DNA of 64,000 nucleotides from Baylisascaris procyonis (Eukaryota > Nematoda > Chromadorea > Rhabditida > Ascarididae), in assembly GCA_037389465.1 (NCBI GenBank), contig JAZARR010000123.1, positions 1,620,501-1,684,500 of the forward strand, written 5' to 3'. The notes beneath the pieces were generated by a model. It saw nothing but the letters and a program-made list of their open reading frames with translations. It was not told where the DNA came from and searched no databases. This document shows, one piece after another, positions 12,427-24,422 of this stretch. The first letter of the stretch is position 1; each line of letters opens with the position of its first letter. A program made the translations under genes and the position numbers.

Positions 12427-14093
12427 ATAACGCAGGTGCTTTTCTAGATCTTAGATTATTTAGATTTCCGACAAAAAAATTCACTCAAATATTTCTACTC
12501 TGACATTTTTTTTTCACTCGCTTCAAGATAAAAATATATGCGTTAAGTTGGCCTCGTTGAGATCACTTCAATGAAATCTTAATAGCGAGTCATCGAAATT
12601 GTTCCCTAATTACCAATGAAAGTTTTAATTTCATGCTGAGATTTTCGCACACATAGATGTCGATCTGCTGTATTTCTCTAGTTCTTTGAAGTGGAATCAA
12701 CGCAATTTCCAAGAAAATAATCAGCGATAAAGGAATGCTCAAATATTATGCAATTTAAGAAGAAAAAATTGATGACGAATGATTAATAATGCACATTTTT
12801 ATTAGCTACATAAAAGGAATTCACTGTATTCAAAACACAATTAATATTACAAAAATGTGAACAGAATTTTCTAGATTAGTTACTTAGATGAAGTATTGTA
12901 CGATCGCATTAAAATCACTCCTTTCAATAGTTAACGAATCTCGGAGAAAAGGACTAAATAGCTCGAATATTCTAGGATTTTTTCTTTAGCGAACAACGAT
13001 CGGACCTTCGAATAATTTGGGATTCTTCAAGGAAAAATTAAATAATTTCACTGCCTAACCTTTACGAAATGCATCGCCTATCAAATGCAACATTCGTAGT
13101 GCATAACGATTATTTAAAATAAAATATTCCACAGAATTGGAAAACTTCCTAACATCGATGAAAGAAGGTCAATAGGCTCATTTAAATGGCCCATCGACGC
13201 ATTGGCTCTATCTCGCTCTTGTTACATTCCATCACATTTCAATATTGAAAAGAAATAAGTGCGGCGCCGATCTTATTCATCATTCATTTCAATATCGTGC
13301 CAAAAATTTTCTTTTCTTCTCGATATGCACACTTATGACGGAAAGGACACTATCTGTGATGACAATACGACAATGAAATACTCAAATTTATGCACCCAGA
13401 TCGACGAAGTAAACTCATATTTCAGGTGCTACCATCTCCGTCTTTCACTTAAATCGCATAAGATCAATGACTGATGAGTTTGCGATTGTGTTTTAAACCG
13501 CACTAAAATTTGAATTTTATTTCATTTCCTTGAGGCAAAAATCCTCAAATTATTTTTCATTAGCTTCATATAAAAGAACGATATGATATCGGCATATGGG
13601 AAGTTAAAACACATTGATTTATAAAATTGTAACGATAAGATCGCCACTACTAAGGTTCCCTTGAATAAATTTCCTTAAACGAATAAAAAATTTAATTTTT
13701 CGGGAGAATTTTACGTTGATAAATAAAGTCATCGTTTAGAAATATAATATTTTTTGTGAACGACATATGAAAGATATGGGAAGCTAGGTAGGGAAAAGCG
13801 AGAGAATTGCTCTCATAGATATTGCGGTGGAATATTTGATCAGCTAGCTAGTCATCGATCAACAATCCCATTTAACCCACGAACAACGATATTGACATAG
13901 ATCACTCAGAAATATTCACTTAGGGGTTGCTTTTCTACGTATATTTCGCTTCACCTGACGCTGTAAACAATCAATCAGCATAACGGTCATAGATGCAGAT
14001 ATTAAACGGGCTCGAATATAAATTGCAATTAAATTATTATCATATTTTCATTCAGGAAATTAAAATATTTCAAAAATGGATAAATAAACTTCT

Positions 14094-14141
14094 ATTGCAG
14101 TTACGCATCGCTAGTTTATTGCGATTATGCATCGCTAGTTT
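14094..14141. repeat. 24-bp tandem duplication
   Basis: Two adjacent 24-bp copies share GCATCGCTAGTTT and differ at a few positions in the first half (TTGCAGTTAC versus TTGCGATTAT). Confidence 0.8.
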
Positions 14142-15379
14142 TTAACTCGAACACTAGGTTCCCGCAATATATATAAATGGCTTTATATTTTTCAACTAAA
14201 AATAAGAAGGTTGAAAAATTTATATTTATGGAGAAATCGCTTTCCTCAAAGAAACGATTCGAATTCATAAAGCGGACTATGGAAAATCAAGAAACATATG
14301 TTATGGCTTCAAACAGTTTGTAAAAATTTGTTGTTATTACATTAAAATATTAATCTACAATGGCAATTTCTATTCTACGACAGGTGGGTTATTCTCGATG
14401 CCTATAACTGAATTGCTAGCGCCTGCCTACTATTATAAATATTATTATTACTATTACTGTTTTTATTATTCAAAATTTAATTACTATTCAAATGCTATAA
14501 GTTATTCAAATTTAAAGTTAGTCCACCAATTTGTAATGTAGATGAAAAACTGCAAAATTTTAGAGTATTTCATTCAATGCGTGAAATTTAGATATATTGG
14601 ACAAGCAATAAAGGTTTCCCACAAAGGGAAGACAATTTGACGATAAGACAGCTGCTAGTGACTTAAAATTTGTAAAGGTCGAACGATTAGACACACATAA
14701 CGCGCAGATGTTGCGCATTACCAACAACAAGGACGTATTAACACAAATTCGATGCGTTCTTATTGAATCTTAGCACGAATAAATAGAAATACGTTATCGA
14801 AAGCATTCACGAAGACACTCTCAATGAGCGCGAAATGAGCCACACTAATAGACGAGCAAATTTAGCGGTCAATGAGCAGGTGTGTATTCGATAGCGTTTG
14901 CACACCAATCCATAACAATATCATCTTCCTCTCATTCGGGAGTCACTTAACAATTTACAATGGTTTTTTTTTAACTATGCCAATAAATGATTGTAATAAT
15001 TACAAATGTAAGCTTTAAGCTTATCATTTATTCGTTTAAGTAGACTTTTGTTGGATTATTTACTATAATCAATTTGGACGCATTTTGAAAAGTTAATTTA
15101 TAGTGTATTGCAAAGGTGTATGCAGTTCACTTGCATTCTATTCTGCTTTTGAAAGTATAGATAAATGAGTTTATTGTTTTGACAATTTTAATGAAGAAAA
15201 ATTCACTGAATTTTGAGCTATCCTTCGGCACTGTATTTTTTCTATCAACGAACAAATTCTATTCAACATTCATTGATACCTTCTACAATATAGGTGCAAC
15301 CGATTACAAAAAAAGCTATCAAGGATAAATATACTAGATAAGAAGATAAGAGAAGTGAAGGCAAGGATAAAGCTATGGA

Positions 15380-15395
15380 GGGGGGGGGGGGGGGG
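15380..15395. repeat. poly-G tract
   Basis: A run of 16 G on the plus strand, exceptional in this A+T-rich window and likely to be length-variable or error-prone in sequencing. Confidence 0.9.
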
Positions 15396-15815
15396 ATAAT
15401 TAAGTCTAAAAATAAGAAATGAGTAACATAGTGGCATTCTCGGTTATGTCATTTCGGACTGAAAGGGAACTAAAAATTTCCACCCAAAAATATTCAAGCT
15501 TATCATAGTCTTCATTTCGTTAGAAGTTCGTATAATTTGAGAATTTGAAAAATTATTTCCGCCACCGATTTTGATTGCCCCAATAAACTGTGAAAGAAGA
15601 ATAAAGAAGCGAAAAAAAGTCCGCAAAGGATAATAACGATAATAAGCATTAATAATTCTTACTAGACGGAAAGATATTTACAATTCGTATTATATGAATT
15701 ATTCCACAATAAATTTTTTTTTTCAGCACATTTAATTTTCCATAAAATTTCCTTACTGCAGCTCAACATCTTCATTATTATTTTCTTCTGAAGCTCTTTC
15801 ATTGGATATTGCACA

Positions 15816-16133
15816 ATGAGTAAAATCACGACAGAAATAATTTGCCCAAAATTATTTCCCATATCAGAATTTCAAGAGTGTCGAGCAATCTCGAAAATTA
15901 ACACTTTTGAGGGGAAAATTTATTTGCGTCCATTTGAACGCAAGGGACTGCAATATTTCGGTGTGCCACTAAGAAATCCCAAAATTGATCCTAGCTGCCT
16001 TTCAGTGAAAAGATGGCTTAGAGCAGAAGCGTTACTTCAAAAGGATACAACAAAACCTGGGAATCGAGTTATGAACGATAGAGTCTTTATCTATGAAAGA
16101 AAAATACAGCAATTTTCAAGATTGTTTTTTTAA
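15816..16133 (+). CDS. hypothetical open reading frame, not recognised
   Basis: This is an ATG-initiated frame of 105 codons on the plus strand with mixed composition (contains FGVPLRNPKIDPS and KRWLRAEALLQK). I recognise no family and see no supporting promoter. A handful of frames this long are expected by chance in 64 kb at this A+T content, so this is noted rather than endorsed. A second frame of 114 codons follows at 16263 on the same strand. Confidence 0.15.
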   Translation: MSKITTEIICPKLFPISEFQECRAISKINTFEGKIYLRPFERKGLQYFGVPLRNPKIDPSCLSVKRWLRAEALLQKDTTKPGNRVMNDRVFIYERKIQQFSRLFF

Positions 16134-16262
16134 AAAAAATTCATCTATTAGGAACTGTGAAAAGTCAACCGATCCTCTGAAATGTCGCATAGTTTTCGTT
16201 GAAAATTAAAAACTCATGAGAAATTAAAAACTCTGAAAAAATGTCAAAAATTAAAAAACCGG

Positions 16263-16607
16263 GTGAATTTGTTTAAAGCGTTGAAAACTTTTTTGCAAAG
16301 CATCAAACTTGTCATTTTTTATGATCGAGATTATTTAAAGGCAACGCAACTTGTGGATTGTTCCATTACATATTTTTGTCAATTTTATGCGGTCATTGTT
16401 CCCACAACCAGCGTATGTTTTATGATAGAATCCAATAAACGACATTGTCCTTTTATGCGCAATGCATTCAGTCACATAGCCAACAATCGATTTTTAAATC
16501 CCACTTCACGTATAATACTTGAGAATACTATCGAAAAAGATCGTTTGAATCGCAAAAACAACAACAAACTCTACGTTTCTGCCTTGCTCAAAGTTATGAA
16601 CTCTTGA
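16263..16607 (+). CDS. hypothetical open reading frame, not recognised
   Basis: This frame has 114 codons and starts after a run of AATTAAAAA repeats. It is rich in Asn, Lys, Ile and Phe, as expected of untranslated A+T-rich DNA. No domain, signal peptide or splice context is recognisable. It is probably chance and is listed because it is among the longest frames of the window. Confidence 0.12.
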   Translation: MNLFKALKTFLQSIKLVIFYDRDYLKATQLVDCSITYFCQFYAVIVPTTSVCFMIESNKRHCPFMRNAFSHIANNRFLNPTSRIILENTIEKDRLNRKNNNKLYVSALLKVMNS

Positions 16608-19600
16608 ACGAAAGCTTCATTTATTTTTCACGTTAGCTGCTTAGCATGGAATCGAAAGACAACGTGCAAAAACGTTGTTCGAATAAAGGCATCAAGTGAT
16701 AAAACTAGAAATCATGAATCAAAAATGATATCATTTCTTGACGGCTTGAAAAAGCCGGAAATACCGTCTTTGTAAAGTGATGAAAACAGCTGCTTAGATG
16801 CATGACAGATCCAACTCCAATAATCAATATTTGAATAAGAAATTAAGAACAAGAAAGTCGAGATCCACCAAGTACGGCTTCAAACATATGATAGCACCAA
16901 GAAGTGACCATCTTACACTATAATTTCAAAAAACAAAGCCAGTGGTGTCATGATTTAGAACGAATGCAGTAGCATGTCACGTGAGCCCCAAGGGTAAGAC
17001 TTTCTCCCTCAGGCTTCGCCTTCTTAGGAGATTAGCGACTTGATCGTTTCTATGCAAGAGAGAGAGCAAATGAGACCCCTGAGAGCTAAAAATATTTGCG
17101 AATTACGCGCGCGTTACATTCAACGTATGGGAATGAAGTAAGCAGCCGCTGATCAGTTCAGATGCCACGTAAAAACTATATTCATGTATAATGCAACATA
17201 CGAGGAAAACCTTATTTTAGTAAGCTTTTTATGGGGCCCGAAACTGAACCGCAAGGGGGTCCGAAAGAGAACGGGCGCAAGACGGCAATACAGCACTGTT
17301 CGGAACGTTATGCAGAGTTTTTGAATGCGGCATTACAGTGACAAATAGGACTCGCATCTCTATCGTTCCAACCTCCACCCTTCGGGATTCCTTCTAACAA
17401 CGAATGGGCTATCTTTCTTCCTCCAATCAAGAGTGTCCTTATCGTTCTCGCCAAAGAGGCACTCTCACCGTCTTAATTTCTTATTATCGTCTCCCTTCCT
17501 CTCCCCCTCTTTCACTTTAACGCTTGATAAGAAGCAAACAATGAAGCGTGCTTGATGAGCTTAAATAATAATACTTTTATTGCCAACTCACTAGAAAACT
17601 AATAGTATGCACCATAATAACCAATTATGCTGCAAGTGAACAGTGTGATCAGTTGAAATATAAATGAATGCGCCGGAGAAAACCATTCTTGGAAACTCGC
17701 TAGTAAAGAATTGATGTTGCGCTTTTCAAAAATTGCTTTGCAAAAATGCATCATAGGCAACGTCTATGCATACGCAAATTTTTATGCGTTTTATGTGACG
17801 TTTTAGAGGTACCCTGTGGCATATATGTATACACCAATTTTAATGTTCAAGCTTCCATGGTTCCGAAATTGAAGCTATCGGATAGAAAAAAGCATATGCA
17901 CAGACACAATTTCGTCACAATGCGCCATGTAAAACAAAGTTTTGAAAGTATGCAACTATAGCGAACGACAGACAAAGTTAATAACAGAGATTTACATGTT
18001 TTGTAAGCTTTAAAATGTTGTTTTTTTGAGTTTCCAACAGTTTTGGTGGACTTGAATTTAGAACACCCTCAAGGCATATTCGATCAGCTGAATCAAAACT
18101 TTCAATTCGCTCTCGAATGTGTACTTTACATCGTAACACTTTTATTCGCGGTTGTTGATTGTGTGATCGAAGCATTGGATGAATGGCAGTTTTCAATGAA
18201 CTGATAGCATTTGATTAGAGTTGAATGCCTATGGCGAAATACATCGGTTGAGAATTGAATGAAGTAAATGTGATACTTGTAAATCGAATGATGGATGGCC
18301 GAAAGGAAAGTGAACAAAATTGTTGCGTTGCACTTGGGAATTAGAAATATTGGCTGAGAGAATTTCCACTAACGCATCCATATTTCACTGTGTAGCTCTA
18401 CAAGGTTTGACATGCATATCTTAAAATAAACACAACGGTTTTCCCTGAAGGAAAATGCTTCTTTGAAATACATCTCGCAAAAGTGGACGTATACTTTAGA
18501 TAGCCGATTTAGATAAAAAGAAATACGTCTTCTAATTTAGGGGATGAAGCCCATAGCTTCAGTAACCTTAACGGCTAACAAAGAATCAGGCAACTTTTTA
18601 TGAGGAAAGAGAGCATGAAATAAGGGCATTCGAATAAGACTTAATAACGTCTCATTGGAATCATGATCGTGGAACATCGTCGCAACAATCCGCTTGAGAG
18701 AGTAGAAGATAGATGAAATTTTTGAAAAAAAAATTCTTAGTGAAAAGAAAACTTCAACATCAATCTCAGTATAGACTTCGCTACCGCTTAATCAAATAGA
18801 GCCCCAGGGCATTCATTCAGGTAGAAAACAAGCAAAAACTTGTCTCATTTAGTGATACCACACAGAGGTAACTGCGTGACCTCAGTGAAAACCGGTACAA
18901 ATTATAGTGTTCGTAAAATTTTGTGGGCAGCAACTGTAAAGGAGCAAACATTTGTTAATGGGCGAAAAGTCTTTAGGCTATTATTAAAGCATACAAACAG
19001 GATAATCGCAATAGTTTTTTGAGCTCATAGGGCTTATCTGAGTTCCCTGAGGGGAGCCATCTCATTGCGATAATGTGGGAAAACGGGAGGATGGGAGGGG
19101 ATGATAGAGATCGTGGCATTCATTAGTCTGCAAAAATATAGAGATTACTGGACAGGAAACTTCCTTGACGATGATTAAACACAGCAGAGATTGAAAAAAA
19201 TGGAAGGCAGAAATTTAGAGAGAGTCATATATATTTATAATACAATTTAACCATGCAAGTCTTTCAGAAGCTGTATAATCAAGTTATGTGTACACTTAAC
19301 GAAGTTATATCTACATCTTTCCTGCACATCACTTGTTAAGTGAAAGATAAAAGTTACGGCTGAAGTTAACGCATCCTTAGTGAGACAGTGATGCATGCAA
19401 AGATATTAAGCTATAGTGACAGCCTGAAATGCCAAAACAAACATATAATTAACTTAAGGATTATAAATTTCGGTAAGATAAGATGTCACTTCAGCATCGA
19501 AAAGAAGAGGTGAAGATCGGAATTCCTCCCCGAGAAAAAATTTAGGAAAAAAGTTAAGGATGAAATAAGCTTTCCGGATATTCTTTGCTCAAAAATCTTT

Positions 19601-19760
19601 TATTCATTTCTATCAAAAGCCCTCTCGGTATATTAGCAGAGGAAACGCTTTACTTCCTCCTGCGGTGAAGCATTAAGATTTTTCATGTACACTAACGTTA
19701 CGATCGAGGATCATTTAGCGGATGTATAACCTGAAATCGTGAAATGAATAATGAAAGAAC

Positions 19761-19900
19761 CTGCTGATCAGCGGCTAATCGGTCAAGTTTCTTGCGAGCG
19801 ACAGCCTTCTTAGAGAAATTCGCCTCTATTTTGCCAAGCTTTTCGTTGGTCATATGAATCCATTTCCGAAGTTGTGATAGTGCCGATAGCTCACGATCCT
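19761..19900 (-). CDS. internal exon, spectrin repeat helix A/B
   Basis: The minus strand reads GGTATTTTTCAG|AGGATCG..., a consensus acceptor, and ends GATCAGCAG|GTTCTTTC. The translation is DRELSALSQLRKWIHMTNEK, then LGKIEANFSKKAVARKKLDR, then LAADQQ. It is strongly helical with a tryptophan placed as in helix A of spectrin, dystrophin or plakin repeats. With the first AG the exon starts with two bases of a split codon. With the second AG (CAGAG|GAT, exon from 19898) it starts in phase 0 and would join directly to the exon at 20724-20803. It ends in phase 0. This is among the most convincing coding islands of the window; the donor is the weak point. Confidence 0.65.
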
Positions 19901-20723
19901 CTGAAAAATACCACATAAATGCCAACTAAGCCACCATGGAATAGATTCCTTCCAATGTTGATGTCATTTATCCATTCACCTCTAGAAATCATCAAAGATA
20001 TATGGAATTGATTTATCTACAAAAGCAAAAATTGATTTCCAATAATACAACATCTATTTAAAAAATCTATTAAATGATGAGCTGATAATATGAATTACAA
20101 CACATCGAGGTGCAGCTACATTTAATGAAAGAACAGCTTTGGTAGTGGCATGATGATTACGACCACTAAGAACATTAGAGCTGAGGAAGCTCACGCTTCA
20201 AACTGTAAAGTCACAGCGCCATTTGAAAAGTGATACATAGAAAACCATCGATCGCAGGAACCTTTGATAATTGTGGACTGTTAGTTAGAATTGGAAGCAG
20301 AGATCTGGTGAAGTGCGAGATGTGATGTTTTTGTAGCCGACTATTTGGATGTTCTCTATTTTCGGATAGAAGCACTGTCGAGAAGAGTTAGGTTCCTTTT
20401 CCCCATCCATCAATGTGCGGGATTGACGATTTTTGAAACGAAATACGTAAGTGAGAAGCTCAATCAAGCGAACTCGAAAATACTCATCCATATGGAACGG
20501 GTATAAAGTAAAAGAATCAAGTTGCAAGGCTTTCTCATGCACCTACTTGAGTACTCATATGTTACCTAAGTAAGTAACATAAGCACTGCTTTAGAATTAT
20601 AAGTAACGCACATTGAATTATGATAGCAGCAGCTCAATGCCCTCTTATTTGTAATCTTCTGATGCACCTGACGCAGTGTGAAATGTTATGATATGCCCTT
20701 AGGTATGACTGGTTTACACTTAC

Positions 20724-20803
20724 TTCCGGTTTATACCTAATCTGCATTTCCTCTTCCATGACGCTTTTTTGTAACCGTCCAATGTCACTGCTATCGTTGG
20801 TTG
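20724..20803 (-). CDS. internal exon, helical segment
   Basis: A consensus donor (CCGGAA|GTAAGTG, minus strand) closes a frame reading TNDSSDIGRLQKSVMEEEMQ, then IRYKPE. The frame opens only after TTATGAAG|CA, an AAG acceptor. It starts with two bases, which complete the codon left by the exon at 23458-23531 (G + CA), and ends in phase 0. The peptide is an acidic helix typical of rod-domain proteins. Other frames are open here, but only this one has coding-like composition. Confidence 0.45.
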
Positions 20804-23457
20804 CTTCATAACGCAATTAAAGGGGATCGCAAGATTGTGTTTTTGAGCAGAAAGAGATACGTACACCTCGACAAGATGGCCACCCACAAAAAAGGAAATC
20901 GACGATGAATGTTTCCACATTCAAAAGGTCCCAACAGGGATGAGCGCAAAAAAAAGGGATAATGAGCGATGAACATATCGAGATAGTCGGATACAAGAAA
21001 ATCTCTGCAAAGAATTGTGAAGAGATATCTTGGACTCTTTTCTCTTCTACCGTCTCCTTAACCCCTTTCCAAGGATACTGGTTGCATTAGCCGAATTGAG
21101 AGTTTCACATTGATCCAGAGAGACATGTAAACGGCCTGTAATTACCACCTAGAGTGAATCGAAGGCCAGAAACTTTGGCTGTCTAACCCTCCCACATGAT
21201 CAGCCAAATTCCTGCATATAATGGTCCAGATCGGTGCTATTTCGAGCTAGCCGGCCAATCTTACGCTGCGCCTGACTGGCGCTTGGAAACAATTCAGCTT
21301 GCATGCATTCGCTAACTACGATGAAAATTTAATGGGCACAAAATGCATGTGCAAAATAACACGCAAGCTTCTTCGCGTTTACAACAAATCCAGCCCGTTT
21401 TATATACATTATCGCTATCAAGCTCGCCCTATAGGCCTCATTCCGTAAAAACTTTATAAGATAATCATTACGGAAGGATACGTTACTTCATTTTTTCCCA
21501 AAAGTCTTTTAACCATCAAAAATCGTGTAACAAATGATTGAACTTCAGAATTAATAAATTCTTCTAAGATATCAACAAGAACATTTTCATTCATAAAACC
21601 TTTCTGAAAAGAATAGAGAATGTTCCTCACTGGAATAATTTATTGTTTAAGCGAAAATTTCGAACGACCTTAACTCAAAAAATGTGAGTAAGACAAACAA
21701 AATCAAGCTGGATTGTTGGAAAAGGCAATCTGTATTATTCGACCTTCTACTTCTGACGATGGATTATTTTACAGAGTGACCGGTGATTTCAATTTTCTGT
21801 TGAGCTTTATTTCGACTTTCATTTATGAAATGAGGCCCGCTCAGAAAAACAGTATCTTCGAAAAGCTACAATCTTGTGTTTAACAACATGATTTCTCACA
21901 GGCAAATATCTGATGTCTGTGATACTCTTGCAAGGCTCGACAGGCAAAGGTTCATGAATATCTGGCCATCACTGAAGTAGCGAAAAATGTTACATAGGTT
22001 ACGCTTCGCACATGAAGTAGCTGAATTTTCACCTTCAATTTTAGTGCTTAAAAATTAAAACAATGAACTGCTATGCAATGCTCGACCACTAAAACTCCCC
22101 AACTCAACGATCGAGTACTAAATGCTGCCCTCAAAGGTCAGAGCGTAAAAGTATTTCAAACTTCGAAAGTGTTCAAAATATTCTCGAGTGTATAAGTTGC
22201 AAATGAGTCTACAGTCCGAAAGGTTTAGAAGTCCTCCGAGGAAATGATATGCTCTAAGCATTTTTGTTCAAATTCAAAGGTGGTCGAGTTTCCCAGTTCT
22301 GAAACAGGAATCCAAAGTCTCAGCAATTGTACTTGCTGTTCTCTCGTCTTCTCCACCTTTTTTGCTTAGACGATGCTGTTGTATAAATCCTCATCTTATT
22401 GGCTAAAGAATAAGCCACACCAAAACACTCTGTGAAAATGCCATTGTGTTCTTTTAAACTTTTTTAATTCCACACGCTTTTGCAAACTTTTTCAGAATAG
22501 AAATTGTGTCAACAATATAACTCTGGTGTGTCAACAACAATACAACTCACGTTCACAGCATAATTCACCTGCCAAAATATCTCGCCTTATTCTATTGCTA
22601 TAGCCCCCCAAAAAAGTCGCATTTTGTTTAGTATCAAAACCCACAAAATACAAAAACTATCAATTCCAATTGCCCAGAAATTATTTTTTTTTTCGGGAAG
22701 ACCAAACACCATCTACGAAAGTGCTCGAATAAACAAATGTATTTGCCGTCCACGTGCATATAATAATTATTTGTACCGTTCAAATGGTCATAGCAACTAA
22801 CTCTAAACATAAATTACTGCGTAAATAAACCATGAAGTGCGCCATTAAACGTTGAGGATTTCATTCCATGGTTAGCTTATGTAAGGTTCTTAAATATTAC
22901 AGCATAACCTTTATATCTCTGGAAAATACATAAGCAGAAGTATAGCCTATTAAGTAAACAGTGCATATTTATATTTGTTGAGGGAGGAGAATTAATGACT
23001 TAATTTTAGAAAGAAAATTAAAAAAGTCCCCTTTATCCATTACCATTGCAGTCTTATTCTATAGTGGGAAAGTATTCCTCAATAAAATATTATAATGAAG
23101 AAATCGGCAAATTTTTTTTTGATGTAATTACGCTTAAGAAATTTTTTGAAAAATCATCGCAATCCTTTTGAGTTTACTTTTTAAGTGGGATGAACAATTT
23201 GCGCCATTCTAATAAATTAGTATTATATTCCAAATTAATATTAAAATATGACGGCTGCCCTGAAATCAGCTGCCATTAGTAAATCAAAATTGCACGTTTA
23301 AGTTCAATCCCTATCCCTCCGATTTAAGTTTAATTAAATAATTAAAATCCTATTAAAATTTAATTAAAATACAATCCCTATTCACAAAAATACCGACGAA
23401 AAATTAAGAAAACAAAATTTTAAAAAAATATGATTATTTTATTTCAATAAAACTCAC

Positions 23458-23531
23458 CCTTTGTGCATCCTTCAGCAGGCGAACGACGACGTATTTTCAG
23501 ATGTTCCATTGCTCTATTCACCGTGCTCAAC
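23458..23531 (-). CDS. possible internal exon, helical segment
   Basis: A strong donor (ACAAAGG|GTGAGTTTT on the minus strand) ends a frame reading LSTVNRAMEHLKIRRRSP then AEGCTK, with one base left over. The acceptor would be GTTGAAG|G, or GGTGAATAG|A slightly downstream. Both give the one-base start needed after the exon at 24319-24422, which ends with two bases. Phase therefore agrees on both sides. The weak acceptor keeps confidence moderate. Confidence 0.4.
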
Positions 23532-24318
23532 CTTCAACAGATTCCATTATGAAGAGTTCATGAAAATCCGTTTATCGATGCCAGTTGTTAGCATTTCCAC
23601 AAAATTAGTGCTTTGCTTCAAGGGATTTTCACATGAATCGGCTGCAGTCTGCCTCATTTCTCAAATGTCACCAAAAAACGGGAAATACGGGAAGCAATTA
23701 AGTATGGAATTAAATAGTGATAAACAATAAGCAGCTATGCACTGATAAGACAATATTCCATAGATGCCGCCCATAAAATGCCGACAATTCATGTTCTACG
23801 CAATGCTGTATAATTGATTAGACATTGATAATTTTTTAAGCGAATATAGGGGAATATTCATTGTTCCTATTCAATTTAAGCACTTTCGTCATCTCCATTA
23901 TTTATTATGTGATCTTTGGCTAAAGTTTAGCAATTTTATTTTATTTTTCCAGAAACGATTACGTTGTTTTGCACACATGATTGTTACGAGGAGTTGATGC
24001 AATGGGCATTTGCCGTACTACTCGAAAAAAACCACAGGGCTTCTCAATATATTTAGAAACTGGTTTGTTATAGCGAGTATTATTGAGGCAAGGTGAACTG
24101 ATTTTCTCGAAAGAGTTTCAACAGCAATAATTATTCGAACGGAGAATAGAGGAAGAAGGATTAGACGATATTCGACAGTTTATAAAAGTTATGAGGAAAG
24201 GAAGTAAGCTAGAGGAAGTAAGCAAAAATTTGTATTGACAGCTTGTTGACAAGGTGGGTAAATAAATAAAAAAAATGGCAGTTACTTATTGACAGCTGAG
24301 TGATGAAGTAGCACTTAC

Positions 24319-24422
24319 TTATGAGATATCATATTGGAAAGCTGCGGTACGGCCTCAGAGAGTTGCGCACCTTGCGATGCGATCTCCATTTGCCGTTGTT
24401 GAAAAACTTCTTCGCTCACCTC
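24319..24422 (-). CDS. internal exon, rod-domain helix
   Basis: The minus strand reads TTAATTTTCAG|GAGGTGAGC... and ends ATCTCATAA|GTAAGTG; both sites are consensus. One frame only is open across 104 nt: EVSEEVFQQRQMEIASQGAQ, then LSEAVPQLSNMISH, plus two bases. It is Gln/Glu-rich, amphipathic and nearly half G+C in an A+T-rich region. It starts in phase 0, like the end of the candidate exon at 33618-33671. It is interpreted as part of a spectrin-like repeat of the giant minus-strand gene. Confidence 0.65.

Larger units (their letters stand above)
12427..19760 (-). other. presumed intron or intergenic, no gene supported
   Basis: Apart from the two long plus frames listed separately, I see only short frames. 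One is an open stretch at 14608-14774 (plus, KVERLDTHNAQMLRITNNKD) and one at 18041-18204 (plus, after TTTCCAACAG, with a hydrophobic segment). Neither has both splice sites. Confidence 0.4.

Noticed and set aside
18041..18204. Plus-strand frame after TTTCCAACAG with a hydrophobic segment (ALECVLYIVTLLFAVVDCVI)
   Set aside because: It has an acceptor but ends in a stop without a start or upstream partner. About two hundred stop-free stretches of 50 or more codons are expected by chance in six frames here.
23461..23730. 89-codon plus-strand frame after GCATCCTTCAG
   Set aside because: It overlaps the minus-strand exon candidate with matching phases, lacks a donor, and has no recognised domain.
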